64,000 nt of DNA from Acinetobacter sp. WC-141. GTDB taxonomy: Bacteria; Pseudomonadota; Gammaproteobacteria; Pseudomonadales; Moraxellaceae. The stretch lies in assembly GCF_000313935.1 (NCBI RefSeq), contig NZ_AMSS01000086.1, positions 124,001 through 188,000 on the forward strand. Reading direction: 5' to 3'. Positions 39,381 to 47,925 of this stretch are shown here, piece by piece. The position numbers and the translations under genes are program-made. The notes beneath the pieces are model-generated. The model saw only the letters and a list, made by a program, of their open reading frames with translations. It was not told the DNA's origin and ran no database searches. Within the stretch, counting starts at the first letter, position 1. Each line of letters begins with the position of its first letter.

Positions 39381-39555
39381 ATCGGCACACGGAAACGGGA
39401 ATGGACGATCCCACGTAAGGATACATAAAGCTGATATGGAATAGCATCATGGATAAGATGCTGGAATGGAAACAATAAGAATAACGATCAACCTGAAAGC
39501 ACAACCTCATTTACCCGAGTTTTGCAGGACGCAGAACTCGGGTTAATATTTTTAT
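39381..39555 (+). ncRNA. Candidate CsrA/RsmA-sequestering small RNA (RsmX/Y/Z-like)
   Basis: This unannotated stretch of about 175 nt carries nine GGA motifs (39391, 39398, 39403, 39419, 39438, 39451, 39463, 39468, 39527). Several sit in hairpin loops: GGGA/TCCC closing ATGGACGA (39397-39412), GTA/TAC closing AGGA (39415-39424), AGCATC/GATGCT closing ATGGATAA (39443-39462), and the terminator's TGC/GCA closing AGGAC (39523-39533). CsrA/RsmA dimers bind such loops. The 3' end is a stem of 9 bp plus, after a T-G wobble, 3 bp (ACCCGAGTT/AACTCGGGT outside) before TAATATTTTTAT. A GacA box lies upstream. It reads only from sequence, and transcript ends are estimates. Confidence 0.62.
39513..39555 (+). 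terminator. Terminator hairpin of the GGA-rich RNA
   Basis: ACCCGAGTT (39513-39521) pairs with AACTCGGGT (39535-39543). The inner TGC/GCA pairs close a loop AGGAC that again presents GGA. The following TAATATTTTTAT is a moderately good U-tract. Confidence 0.75.
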
Positions 39556-39800
39556 ACATCTTAATTAATTTATTGTAAATAAAAGAAATATTTTTAAGCT
39601 AATCTTAATATTAAAATCTATTTAATATTAGGTAAACACTTATGCGTTTTTATATAAATCTGAGCAATTTCCAATGAAAAAAGATACAAAAAATTTTTCT
39701 GATAAGTTTTTGTTTTTATAGATTATTGGTGAATAAATATAGTCGTTGATCTATTTAGATATAAATTGGACTTGTTTAATTAATAAATCTCAATAGAATG

Positions 39801-39863
39801 TGCCGATCGTTGACATGTTGGATCGTCAACAGGCATTGTTGTTTATCTCGCCGGATCGGCGAG
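39801..39863. repeat. Two-hairpin REP-like element upstream of gltP
   Basis: The first hairpin pairs TGCC with GGCA and GTTGAC with GTCAAC (39801-39835). The second is a perfect 7-bp stem CTCGCCG/CGGCGAG with a GAT loop (39847-39863). No T-run follows, so it is not a plain terminator. Its form (hairpin, AGGC, second hairpin) is like the element at 42504-42595. It sits in the spacer 120 bp before gltP. Confidence 0.5.
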
Positions 39864-39986
39864 TTGTGATTTGTTTGTACATTTAAATTTCTGTTTGGAA
39901 ATTACTGTACATATTGAGGTTTCACTCTTAGTTAGTGGTCTTCTCCCTCTCATATTTGATACTTTGCGGTGCATAAGGATTGTCTT

Positions 39987-41273
39987 ATGAAGAATTTTAA
40001 ATTTAGCCTTGCTTGGCAAATTTTAATTGCTTTAATCCTAGGGATAGTTGTCGGGGCTGTTTTACATAATCAGCCTGAAATCAAAGACAGTATTGTAACT
40101 AATGTTCTTACGCCACTTGGTAAGATTTTCATTAGCCTGATTAAAATGATTGTTATTCCAATCGTTTTCTCTACCTTAATTTTAGGTATTGCAGGTGTTG
40201 GCAGTACGAAAAGTTTAGGGCGACTTGGTTTTAAAACCATTCTCTATTTTGAAATTATTACCACTATTGCTATTTTGGTTGGCTTGGTTGCAGCGAATAT
40301 CTTCCATCCAGGTTCAGGCATTGATATGTCTCAACTGGTTCAAACTGATATTTCTCAATATAAGCATACAACTGAAGAAGTTCAGTCACAGTCTCATGGC
40401 ATCATGCAGACAATATTATCGCTTATTCCAACGAACATTATTAGTTCAATGGCGCATGGCGAAATGTTACCTGTGATTTTCTTTGCTGTGTTATTTGGTA
40501 TTGGTTTGTCTTCATTACCAGCAACAACTAAAGATCCATTATTAAACGTATTTCATGCTGTATCGGAAACTATGTTCCGTGTAACGCACATCATCATGAA
40601 ATATGCGCCAGTGGGTGTGTTTGGTTTGATTGCAGTAACTGTGGCAAACTTCGGTTTCGCTTCGCTTATCCCTTTAGGCAAGTTAGTCGTGTTGGTATAT
40701 GGCGCGATCTTGTTCTTTGCCTTGGTGGTACTTGGTTTAACTGCAAAAATGTTCAGCATCAATATCTTTACTTTGTTTAAGATTTTGAAAGATGAATTAA
40801 TTTTGGCATATTCAACTGCAAGCTCTGAAACAGTTTTACCGCGTATTATGCAAAAAATGGAAGCTTATGGCGCGCCTAAAGCAATTTCTAGTTTTGTTAT
40901 TCCAACAGGTTATTCATTTAACCTTGATGGTTCTACGCTTTACCAAAGTATCGCGGCAATCTTTATTGCACAGCTTTACGGTATTGAAATGTCAATTAGC
41001 CAACAGGTCATTTTAGTTGTAACTTTAATGATTACTTCTAAAGGTATTGCAGGTGTTCCTGGCGTATCGTTTGTTGTGTTATTAGCAACATTAGGTAGTG
41101 TTGGTATTCCTGTAGAAGGCTTGGCATTTATTGCTGGTGTTGACCGTATCATGGATATGGCACGTACCGCGTTGAACGTTGTAGGTAATGCACTTGCAGT
41201 ACTTGTGATTAGTAAATGGGAAAAACAATACGACTATGAAAAAGCAGCAGCTTATGAAGCATCGCTTAAATAA
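39987..41273 (+). CDS. gltP: Glutamate/aspartate:proton symporter GltP
   Basis: The 428-residue protein of the dicarboxylate/amino acid:cation symporter family is close to E. coli GltP throughout. Examples are MKNFKFSLAWQIL, SLIKMIVIPIVFSTL, the substrate-site stretch AYSTASSETVLPRIM, SFNLDGSTLYQS, and GVPGVSFVVL. It imports glutamate and aspartate with protons. The ATG at 39987 has AAGGA 8 nt upstream and gives the family N-terminus. A GTG 18 nt earlier is less likely. Confidence 0.95.
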   Translation: MKNFKFSLAWQILIALILGIVVGAVLHNQPEIKDSIVTNVLTPLGKIFISLIKMIVIPIVFSTLILGIAGVGSTKSLGRLGFKTILYFEIITTIAILVGLVAANIFHPGSGIDMSQLVQTDISQYKHTTEEVQSQSHGIMQTILSLIPTNIISSMAHGEMLPVIFFAVLFGIGLSSLPATTKDPLLNVFHAVSETMFRVTHIIMKYAPVGVFGLIAVTVANFGFASLIPLGKLVVLVYGAILFFALVVLGLTAKMFSINIFTLFKILKDELILAYSTASSETVLPRIMQKMEAYGAPKAISSFVIPTGYSFNLDGSTLYQSIAAIFIAQLYGIEMSISQQVILVVTLMITSKGIAGVPGVSFVVLLATLGSVGIPVEGLAFIAGVDRIMDMARTALNVVGNALAVLVISKWEKQYDYEKAAAYEASLK

Positions 41274-41296
41274 GGCTGACTTTTTATTGTTGTAAT

Positions 41297-41326
41297 AAAA
41301 ACCCGCGTTAATCGCGGGTTTTTTTA
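41297..41326. terminator. Bidirectional terminator between gltP and lpsB
   Basis: The stem ACCCGCG/CGCGGGT (41301-41307 and 41313-41319) with loop TTAAT is flanked by AAAA and TTTTTTT. Confidence 0.85.
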
Positions 41327-41331
41327 TAGGC

Positions 41332-42432
41332 TTACTTCAGTACAGATTCATATAAGGCCAGTGTTTGATCACACATGTCTTTCAAGCTAAACATGGTAAC
41401 AGGGGCAACGACTTGAGGCTGTTCAATATGCTTTCTCACTGTTTCCAGTAAAGCCTTTTCATTTCCTACTTCAACAAGACCTTGAGGATAGACATTAGAT
41501 AAGATCTCGGCAACACCTCCACGGTTCCAGCCAACGACTGGAGTACCGACTGAGAGCGCTTCTAATGCTGTTCTACCAAATGTTTCTGCCTGATTGGATA
41601 GAGAGAGCACAATATCGCTAAAAGCGAGCCATTCGCGAATATCTGAGCGATGGCCTACAAAGGTAATTTTATCTGCAAGACCTTTACTTTGAATGGTGCT
41701 TTGCAACTCGCTTAAATAGGCCTGTTTTTTTGCATCGGCACCACCAACCACCACAGCATGTAGCTGAGGATATTGTTCACCTAGTTTTTGCATCAGTTCA
41801 ATTAAACTTTCATGTCCTTTTAAACGTGTAATACGGCCAGGTAAGCAAAGTAAAAACTTATTTTCGAGTTCAGGAAAGTCATTAAAAACTTGATTAAACC
41901 ATTGTGCTGATGGCTGATAATTATGTGGAAACGCGGCTGGGTCAATTCCACGATAAATTCGAACAATATCTTGGGGAGGGCAGTTTTTATAATGGTCAGT
42001 GATGTATTTAACCACACTGTCTGAAACAGCAATTACTTTTTCGGCCTGCGTCATAATCGCACTATAACGATTGACTGAATAAAAGCCATGCACTGTGCTA
42101 ATGAGGTAAGGGCGTTTGTTCGCAGGTATTTTTCTTAAGGCAAAGTGAGTCAGCCATGCAGGTATACGTGAGCGTACATGAACAATATCTGGTTGATGCT
42201 GTTCAATTAACTGACGTAATGGACGGATTTGCCACAAGCTTGAAAGTGATTTTTTATGAATTGGTAGCGTTAAGTGAGTAGAACCTTCAGCTTCGAGTTG
42301 TGAGACCAAGCGTCCACCGTTTGAAACAACTAAAGATTGGTGGCCTTGTGCAACAAGTGCACGTGCAATTTCGAGTGTGCCGCGTTCTACGCCACCGCTG
42401 TTGAGTTCTGGAAGAAGTTGCATCACTTTCAT
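41332..42432 (-). CDS. lpsB: LOS core glycosyltransferase, LpsB type (GT4)
   Basis: The 366-residue GT-B enzyme shows the family N-terminus MKVMQLLPELNSGGVERGT, the linker LPGRITRLKGHESLI, and the donor-site E-x7-E type stretch QAETFGRTALEALSVGTPVV. It matches what I recall of A. baumannii LpsB, needed for the lipooligosaccharide core. The ATG at 42432 gives the conserved start, and an upstream one adds 18 non-conserved residues. It lies next to an LpxL-type acyltransferase gene in the same direction. Confidence 0.85.
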   Translation of the reverse strand: MKVMQLLPELNSGGVERGTLEIARALVAQGHQSLVVSNGGRLVSQLEAEGSTHLTLPIHKKSLSSLWQIRPLRQLIEQHQPDIVHVRSRIPAWLTHFALRKIPANKRPYLISTVHGFYSVNRYSAIMTQAEKVIAVSDSVVKYITDHYKNCPPQDIVRIYRGIDPAAFPHNYQPSAQWFNQVFNDFPELENKFLLCLPGRITRLKGHESLIELMQKLGEQYPQLHAVVVGGADAKKQAYLSELQSTIQSKGLADKITFVGHRSDIREWLAFSDIVLSLSNQAETFGRTALEALSVGTPVVGWNRGGVAEILSNVYPQGLVEVGNEKALLETVRKHIEQPQVVAPVTMFSLKDMCDQTLALYESVLK

Positions 42433-42503
42433 TATTTTTTGCCTGTAGGTTGTAGCAAAGCGGGGTCTTGTGGTTTGTTCATTCATTAAGTGGAGTTTAC
42501 ACC

Positions 42504-42595
42504 TTACTTTTGTTTTGGCAAAAGTAACAAAACCATTTGTTGGACTAACGACACATCCATGATGTCATAGTCCAACAGGCGACATCCATGTCGCC
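42504..42595. repeat. Three-hairpin REP-like element between lpxL and lpsB
   Basis: Three perfect inverted repeats stand in a row: TTACTTTTG/CAAAAGTAA (42504-42527), TGTTGGACTA/TAGTCCAACA (42538-42577) and GGCGACAT/ATGTCGCC (42578-42595). The second encloses a further dyad around CATCCATG, a motif repeated in the third. It is the kind of dispersed palindromic element seen between Acinetobacter genes. Transcript read-through from lpxL would fold all three. Confidence 0.65.
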
Positions 42596-42663
42596 TTCGC
42601 ACGATAGTACATACTGGAGTTTATTTAGATGTTTATAACTATAGTGCCTAATTATTGAAGGTT

Positions 42664-43599
42664 TCAGTAAATCTCGTCATACCCCTCAGGACGTGTTTTA
42701 AAGCGACGGTGGAACCACATATATTGAGTTGGTGCAATGCGGAGTTGATTTTCGATAATTTTATTAACACGAGTTGCATCATCAACTTCGTCTTCACTTG
42801 GCATATTATCGACCGCAGGTTCAATCAGAACATGATATTTCGGATTTTTAATATCTCCATGGCGGTAGAAATATAAAGGCACGGCGACTGCTTTTGATAT
42901 TTTTAATAAGCGGCGGTGTGCTGTTACTGTGGCTGCAGGTACACCAAAAAACGGTGCCATAACACCTTGTTTGAGTCCAAAATCTTGATCGGGGCTGTAC
43001 CAAATTGCATCGCCATCTTTAAGATGACGAATTAAACCACGCATATCATCATGATCGATTTGTGCTTTATAAATCGTGCCACGGCAACGATAAATCAGCA
43101 TATCGAGCAATGGGTTATTTTGAGGGCGGTACACAACATCTGGTTCGAAATATTGAGCGCATACGTAACCACCTGCATCAAGAAGCGTACTATGTGTCCC
43201 CAGTAATAAAACACCTTTGCCTTGAGCTTGGGCATTGGTAATGTGTTCTAAGCCTTCAATCGTGACTCGGTTTTTAAACCAGCGTGGGCTGTACCATGCA
43301 TTTAAGGTTTCAAACACCCCAAGCATCATATCGACGAAAACTTGTTGAGCTTGTTGTTGAACTTTATCGGGAGACCATTCAGGAAAGCAGACTTCTAAAT
43401 TACGAATAGTCGTTTTACGGCGTGATTTTAGATATTTCCAAGCCAGATGAGCGACGCTATGTGCCAGACGCCATTGTATGGCCCAAGGTAAAATAGCCAA
43501 AAGCATTAAAAAGACAATAGCAATCCAAACACCCCAATATTTAGGCAATAAAAAGGACCATTGAAATTCACCGGGCGTATAAGGCTGCTTTGGGCTCAT
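42664..43599 (-). CDS. lpxL: Lipid A late acyltransferase (LpxL/HtrB family)
   Basis: The 311-residue protein has an N-terminal membrane helix (WGVWIAIVFLMLLAILPWAI), then the acyltransferase HX4D motif HSTLLD (H136, D141), VYRPQNNPLLD, WYSPDQDFG and the C-terminal APTQYMWFHRRFKTRPEG. These match the family that transfers a secondary acyl chain from acyl-ACP to lipid A at the inner membrane. LpxL is favoured over LpxM by the C-terminal motif, but I cannot settle it. lpsB lies downstream in the same direction, with a REP-like element between. Confidence 0.82.
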   Translation of the reverse strand: MSPKQPYTPGEFQWSFLLPKYWGVWIAIVFLMLLAILPWAIQWRLAHSVAHLAWKYLKSRRKTTIRNLEVCFPEWSPDKVQQQAQQVFVDMMLGVFETLNAWYSPRWFKNRVTIEGLEHITNAQAQGKGVLLLGTHSTLLDAGGYVCAQYFEPDVVYRPQNNPLLDMLIYRCRGTIYKAQIDHDDMRGLIRHLKDGDAIWYSPDQDFGLKQGVMAPFFGVPAATVTAHRRLLKISKAVAVPLYFYRHGDIKNPKYHVLIEPAVDNMPSEDEVDDATRVNKIIENQLRIAPTQYMWFHRRFKTRPEGYDEIY

Positions 43600-43715
43600 A
43601 ACGATATTAAGATTTCAAAAAGTTAAAACTGGCAAAAGTGTATCACGAACTGAATTTATCGACGTAATACACTGTTCAATTGAGTGTTAATAGAGGATGA
43701 AATAAGAAGATTGAG

Positions 43716-44348
43716 TTATCGGCGATTTTCTAAAAGAATTTTAACAGCAAGTCCAGCGAGTACAGTTCCCATAAGCCAGCGTTGTATATTTGCCCAAAGC
43801 GGTTTTTGTTGTAGAAAAAGGGCAATGCTACCCGCAGAAAGTACAATAAGCGCATTTACTGAGACGCTTACAAAAATTTGAATCGTACCGAGTTGAATTG
43901 ATTGCCACAAAATACTGCCTTGTTGTGGATGAATAAACTGTGGCAGTAAAGATAAATACATAATAGCAATTTTTGGATTAAGCAAGTTGGTCGCAAAACC
44001 CATTAAAAAGAGTTTAGCAGGGGAATCTACTGATAAATCTTTTACATTAAAAATAGGAGCTGCATTTGGACGGAGTGCTTTCCATGCAAGCCAGAGTAAA
44101 TAAATTGCCCCAGCAATACGAATAGTGTCGTAAGCATAAGGAACAGCTACAATTAACGCTGTAATACCAAAAGATGCGCAAAGCATATAAAAAATAAAGC
44201 CTACAGCTACGCCACCTAAAGAGATAAATCCGGCAGTTTTCCCTTGGCAAATTGAGCGTGAAATAAGGTAAATCATATTGGGGCCAGGAGTAAGTACCAT
44301 CGCCAAACAAATTAGTCCAAATGCCAAAATTTGAGAAAGCTCTAGCAT
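43716..44348 (-). CDS. LysE/RhtB family amino acid exporter
   Basis: The 210-residue membrane protein has the family signature FGLICLAMVLTPGPNMIYLI at its N-terminus, about six membrane helices, and FATNLLNPKIAIMYLSLLPQFI. The ATG at 44348 is preferred, as GGAG lies 9 nt upstream. A longer frame adds 24 charged residues before the first helix. These proteins export amino acids such as threonine, homoserine or lysine, and the substrate is unknown. Confidence 0.85.
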   Translation of the reverse strand: MLELSQILAFGLICLAMVLTPGPNMIYLISRSICQGKTAGFISLGGVAVGFIFYMLCASFGITALIVAVPYAYDTIRIAGAIYLLWLAWKALRPNAAPIFNVKDLSVDSPAKLFLMGFATNLLNPKIAIMYLSLLPQFIHPQQGSILWQSIQLGTIQIFVSVSVNALIVLSAGSIALFLQQKPLWANIQRWLMGTVLAGLAVKILLENRR

Positions 44349-44520
44349 GCGAAAAGACTCCAATATTATTATACGGTTAGATATAACATAATTATTTCTA
44401 TAAGTCTTATATTCAAGCACAAGGCTATTTTTAAAATACTAAGAATAGCGAAGATATAATCCATTATAAAAATGTGTTTTATAAATTTTGAGTTTTAAAA
44501 AGCTTTTATTTGCAATATAA

Positions 44521-44553
44521 AAAAAGCCCCCTTAATTTAAGGAGGCTTTTTAT
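44521..44553 (-). terminator. Terminator after uup
   Basis: GCC and CCTTAA (44526-44535) pair with TTAAGG and GGC (44537-44546) around one C-A mismatch, with A- and T-runs on the two sides. It lies just past the uup stop. Confidence 0.7.
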
Positions 44554-44571
44554 ATTTTTTAAGAAAGAGGA

Positions 44572-46482
44572 TTAGTTTCCTTTGCTCATTTGTTCAAGCA
44601 CGTCCCAACGTTCCAATTTCTCAAGTAATAACTCGTCAATTTCTGTAAGACGTTGGCTTGCTTTGGTTGCTGCATCAGCATCTTTAACAAACCATGAACC
44701 GTCTGCAAGTTTCTCAGAAAGTTCTGCTTGCTCCTTTTCTAAGTTTTCAATTTCAGCGGGTAATTGTTCAAGTTCACGCTGATCTTTATAACTCAGTTTT
44801 ACCTTTTTAACGGTACTTTGGGCCGCAGCTTTTTCCGCTTCAGCTTTTGCCTGAGCTTTTTTTACATCAGATTTCTGATCTACTACTTTGTCATCTGGAC
44901 GTTGCTGCAAATAGTCTTGGTAGCCACCGATGTATTCTGCAATATTGCCTTTGCCATCAAATACCCACGTAGAAGTTACTACGTTATCCATAAATGCACG
45001 GTCATGGCTAATGAGAAGCAAGGTGCCTTTATAATCAGACAACATTTCTTCTAGAAGCTCTAGAGTCACCATATCCAAGTCATTGGTTGGCTCATCCATT
45101 ACAATTAGATTCGACGGTTTGAGTAGCAATTTAGCCAGTAAGATTCGATTTCTTTCACCACCAGAAAGGGCTTTTACCGGAGTACGGGCACGTTCAGGTG
45201 AAAATAAGAAGTCTTGAAGATAACTATAGATATGACGACGGTTGCCATTTACATCAACAAAGTCAGAGCCTTCTGAAACGTTTGCCATTACCGTTTTTTC
45301 AAGGTCTAAGGCATTACGTAACTGATCAAAATAGGCCACTTCTAACTGTGTACCTGTTTTAACTGAACCGCCATGTTCGATTTCACCTAAAATGGCTTTA
45401 ATTAACGTCGTTTTACCAACGCCGTTATCACCTACCAAGCCAATACGATCGCCACGCATGACAAGGGTAGAGAAATCTTTGATCAATAAATTGTCATCGT
45501 AAGCGACACTTAAATGTTCGATATCAAATACTAATTTACCTGAACGATTTGCATCTTGGGTTGCCATACTCACTTTGCCTTGTTGTGAGCGGCGTGCTTT
45601 CGATTCTTCACGTAACGCTTTTAAGGCGCGCACACGACCTTCATTACGGGTACGACGCGCTTTAATACCTTGGCGAATCCAAGCTTCTTCTTCAGCTAAT
45701 TTTTTATCAAATAAAGCATTTTGTTTTTCTTCTGCTTCCATTTGCTGAGCTTTTAGCTCTAAATAGCGAGAATAATTGCCCTCATAACCTCGCAGAATTC
45801 CGCGATCGAGTTCCACAATTCGAGTTGCAATGCTATCTACAAAAGAACGGTCATGCGAAATAAACAGAAGCGTTAAATTATTTTGATCGAGTAAGAATTT
45901 TTCTAGCCATTCAATACTTTCAACATCTAAATGGTTCGTTGGTTCGTCTAGAAGTAATACATCTGGTTGTGTCAAAAGAGCGCGAGCTAATAAAACACGG
46001 CGTTTACGTCCACCTGACAGGTCTGCCAAGTCGGCATTTGGATCGAGACCCATTTTACTTAAAAGAGCATTTACTTTATTTTCGAGTGCCCAACCGTCTA
46101 GTTGGTCTAGCTTATGCTGAAGGTTACCCATACGATCACAGGCTTCCATATCACCTAGCATACAAGCATCGGTCGCTTCATGATAAGCTCTGAGTACTTC
46201 GGAAGCTTCTCCTGCACCATCTGCCACAATGTCGGCTACTTTGCCAGAGTCCATTGGTACGTCTTGGGCTAACATTGAAACAGTTAGACCATTTTGAATG
46301 GAAACTTCACCAGAATCTGGTAATAGGCTTCCCTCGATCAGTTTAAGTAAAGTAGACTTACCTTCACCATTACGACCAATTAAACAGACTCGTTCGCCAC
46401 GTTCTAGATTAAAGTTCGCGCCATCGAGCAAGGCAGGTCCGCCAAAAGCAAGTTGGACATCCCTTAGGGTAATATAGGCCAT
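44572..46482 (-). CDS. uup: ABC-F family ATPase Uup
   Basis: The 636-residue protein has two ABC cassettes with no membrane part. Walker A motifs are GRNGEGKST and GDNGVGKTT, signatures are DLSGGRKRRV and ALSGGERNRI, and Walker B motifs are LLLDEPTNHLD and IVMDEPTNDLD. The linker lacks the EttA arm, and the C-terminal coiled coil (DQRELEQLPAEIENLEKEQ) is typical of Uup. It binds DNA or ribosomes and is linked to precise transposon excision and to ribosome quality. slyX is divergent, 32 bp away. Confidence 0.92.
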   Translation of the reverse strand: MAYITLRDVQLAFGGPALLDGANFNLERGERVCLIGRNGEGKSTLLKLIEGSLLPDSGEVSIQNGLTVSMLAQDVPMDSGKVADIVADGAGEASEVLRAYHEATDACMLGDMEACDRMGNLQHKLDQLDGWALENKVNALLSKMGLDPNADLADLSGGRKRRVLLARALLTQPDVLLLDEPTNHLDVESIEWLEKFLLDQNNLTLLFISHDRSFVDSIATRIVELDRGILRGYEGNYSRYLELKAQQMEAEEKQNALFDKKLAEEEAWIRQGIKARRTRNEGRVRALKALREESKARRSQQGKVSMATQDANRSGKLVFDIEHLSVAYDDNLLIKDFSTLVMRGDRIGLVGDNGVGKTTLIKAILGEIEHGGSVKTGTQLEVAYFDQLRNALDLEKTVMANVSEGSDFVDVNGNRRHIYSYLQDFLFSPERARTPVKALSGGERNRILLAKLLLKPSNLIVMDEPTNDLDMVTLELLEEMLSDYKGTLLLISHDRAFMDNVVTSTWVFDGKGNIAEYIGGYQDYLQQRPDDKVVDQKSDVKKAQAKAEAEKAAAQSTVKKVKLSYKDQRELEQLPAEIENLEKEQAELSEKLADGSWFVKDADAATKASQRLTEIDELLLEKLERWDVLEQMSKGN

Positions 46483-46514
46483 AATGTTTTCCAGAATCTC
46501 AAATGAGGATTTAA

Positions 46515-46760
46515 ATGACTAAACCACCATATCATGATGATCAAGCGTCATTGTCCGCACCCATTGAAGATTTGCAAGTGCGAATTACATTTTTGGATGA
46601 TTTAGTTGAACAATTAAATCAACAACTCGCTATTCAGACCCAAGAAATAGCTGATTTAAAAAAACAAATGCAATTTCTTTATCAACGTGTGGAATCATCG
46701 GATTTATCGGAAGGTATTGCACCTTTTGACCCATTAACCAATAAACCTCCCCACTATTAA
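46515..46760 (+). CDS. slyX: SlyX family protein
   Basis: The 81-residue protein is mostly coiled coil (EDLQVRITFLDDLVEQLNQQ ... IADLKKQMQFLYQRV) and ends with the conserved KPPHY, the SlyX hallmark. Its function is unknown. It is divergent from uup and followed by a strong terminator. Confidence 0.88.
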   Translation: MTKPPYHDDQASLSAPIEDLQVRITFLDDLVEQLNQQLAIQTQEIADLKKQMQFLYQRVESSDLSEGIAPFDPLTNKPPHY

Positions 46761-46793
46761 TAAAATGGCAAGTTCAATACTTGCCATTTTATT
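46759..46793. terminator. Bidirectional terminator between slyX and the dehydrogenase gene
   Basis: A perfect 14-bp stem AATAAAATGGCAAG/CTTGCCATTTTATT (46759-46772 and 46780-46793) with a 7-nt loop supplies its own A/T ends for both directions. Confidence 0.75.
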
Positions 46794-46815
46794 AGGAGAT
46801 ATTGATAAATTTTGC

Positions 46816-47826
46816 TTAAAAACGATGTAATACGATTTTCCCTTTTGTTGTACCGCTTTCAATTTGCTGATGAACTCGTTTTAAGTTTTCAGCATTAATG
46901 GGGCTTAAAACTTGCGAAACAGTAGTTTTGATTTTCCCTTCATCAACCAGTTTGCTGACTTCATTTAATAGTTCACTTTGCTTTTCCATATCTTCAGTCT
47001 GGAACATTGAACGTGTAAACATAAACTCCCAGTGCACCGATACAGACTTCGATTTAAAAGGCTTAATATCTAACTGTTCTGGATCATCAATTAAGCCAAA
47101 ATGACCTTGTGGTGCAATCAACTCTACGATATCTGATAAATGTTGATCTGTTTGAGTGGTCGAGAACACATATAAAGGTGCGTTTAAACCTAATTGCTTG
47201 ATTTGTCCTGTTAAAGGTTGACGATGATCTAATACATAGTCAGCACCAAGTTGCTTAACCCATTCTTTGGTTTCTGTTCGTGAAGCTGTCGTAATAATCG
47301 TCAGATTAGTCAACTGTTTGAGTAGCTGAATTGTGATTGAGCCTACACCACCAGCTCCACCAATCACTAATATTGTTGTATTTTCTGGGGCAACTTTGGG
47401 TACTTGTAATCGATCAAATAACATTTCCCATGCTGTGATAGCCGTTAAAGGAAGAGCTGCAGCTTCAGTTGCTTCTAAAGTTTTTGGTTTATGACCCACA
47501 ATACGTTCATCAACCAACTGTAATTCACTATTACTGCCTTGGCGATTGAGTGCGCCTGCATACCAGACTACATCTCCGACTTTAAATTGTGAAACTTGAT
47601 CTCCAATCGCTTCAACGACACCTACTGCATCCCATCCAAGAGTTTTCCATTGATTATTCTCTGGGTTTACGTTGTTACGGATTTTAGTATCTACCGGATT
47701 CACAGAAATTGCCTGAACACGAACAAGTAGATCATGGTCCTGTGCAACTGGCGTATCGAGTTCAATATCAACAAGTGCCTCTGGCGATGTAATGGGACCT
47801 GCTTTTTGATATGCCACAGCTTTCAT
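46816..47826 (-). CDS. Zinc-type alcohol dehydrogenase/quinone oxidoreductase-like (MDR family)
   Basis: The 336-residue medium-chain reductase has VSVNPVDTKIR, the domain boundary GWDAVGVVEAIG, and the NADPH-binding VIGGAGGVGSITIQL (Rossmann GxGGVG). The ATG at 47826 has GAGGAA 8 nt upstream and is preferred over one 33 nt earlier. No catalytic zinc cysteines are seen, so it is closer to quinone oxidoreductases. The divergent HxlR gene, 99 bp away, is a likely regulator that responds to electrophiles or quinones. Confidence 0.85.
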   Translation of the reverse strand: MKAVAYQKAGPITSPEALVDIELDTPVAQDHDLLVRVQAISVNPVDTKIRNNVNPENNQWKTLGWDAVGVVEAIGDQVSQFKVGDVVWYAGALNRQGSNSELQLVDERIVGHKPKTLEATEAAALPLTAITAWEMLFDRLQVPKVAPENTTILVIGGAGGVGSITIQLLKQLTNLTIITTASRTETKEWVKQLGADYVLDHRQPLTGQIKQLGLNAPLYVFSTTQTDQHLSDIVELIAPQGHFGLIDDPEQLDIKPFKSKSVSVHWEFMFTRSMFQTEDMEKQSELLNEVSKLVDEGKIKTTVSQVLSPINAENLKRVHQQIESGTTKGKIVLHRF

Positions 47827-47925
47827 AAGAATAATTCCTCTTGTTGGGAGTTTGATCATAACGTAAGCTTAAATTTAGTGACTACAGACAAATAACGCTC
47901 ATAGTGTCAAAAAGGATACTGTAAA

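Noticed and set aside
39289..39986. tmRNA, RNase P RNA or 4.5S RNA in the gap before gltP
   Set aside because: None of the conserved core sequences of these RNAs is present. The GGA repeats and GacA box fit a CsrA-binding RNA instead.
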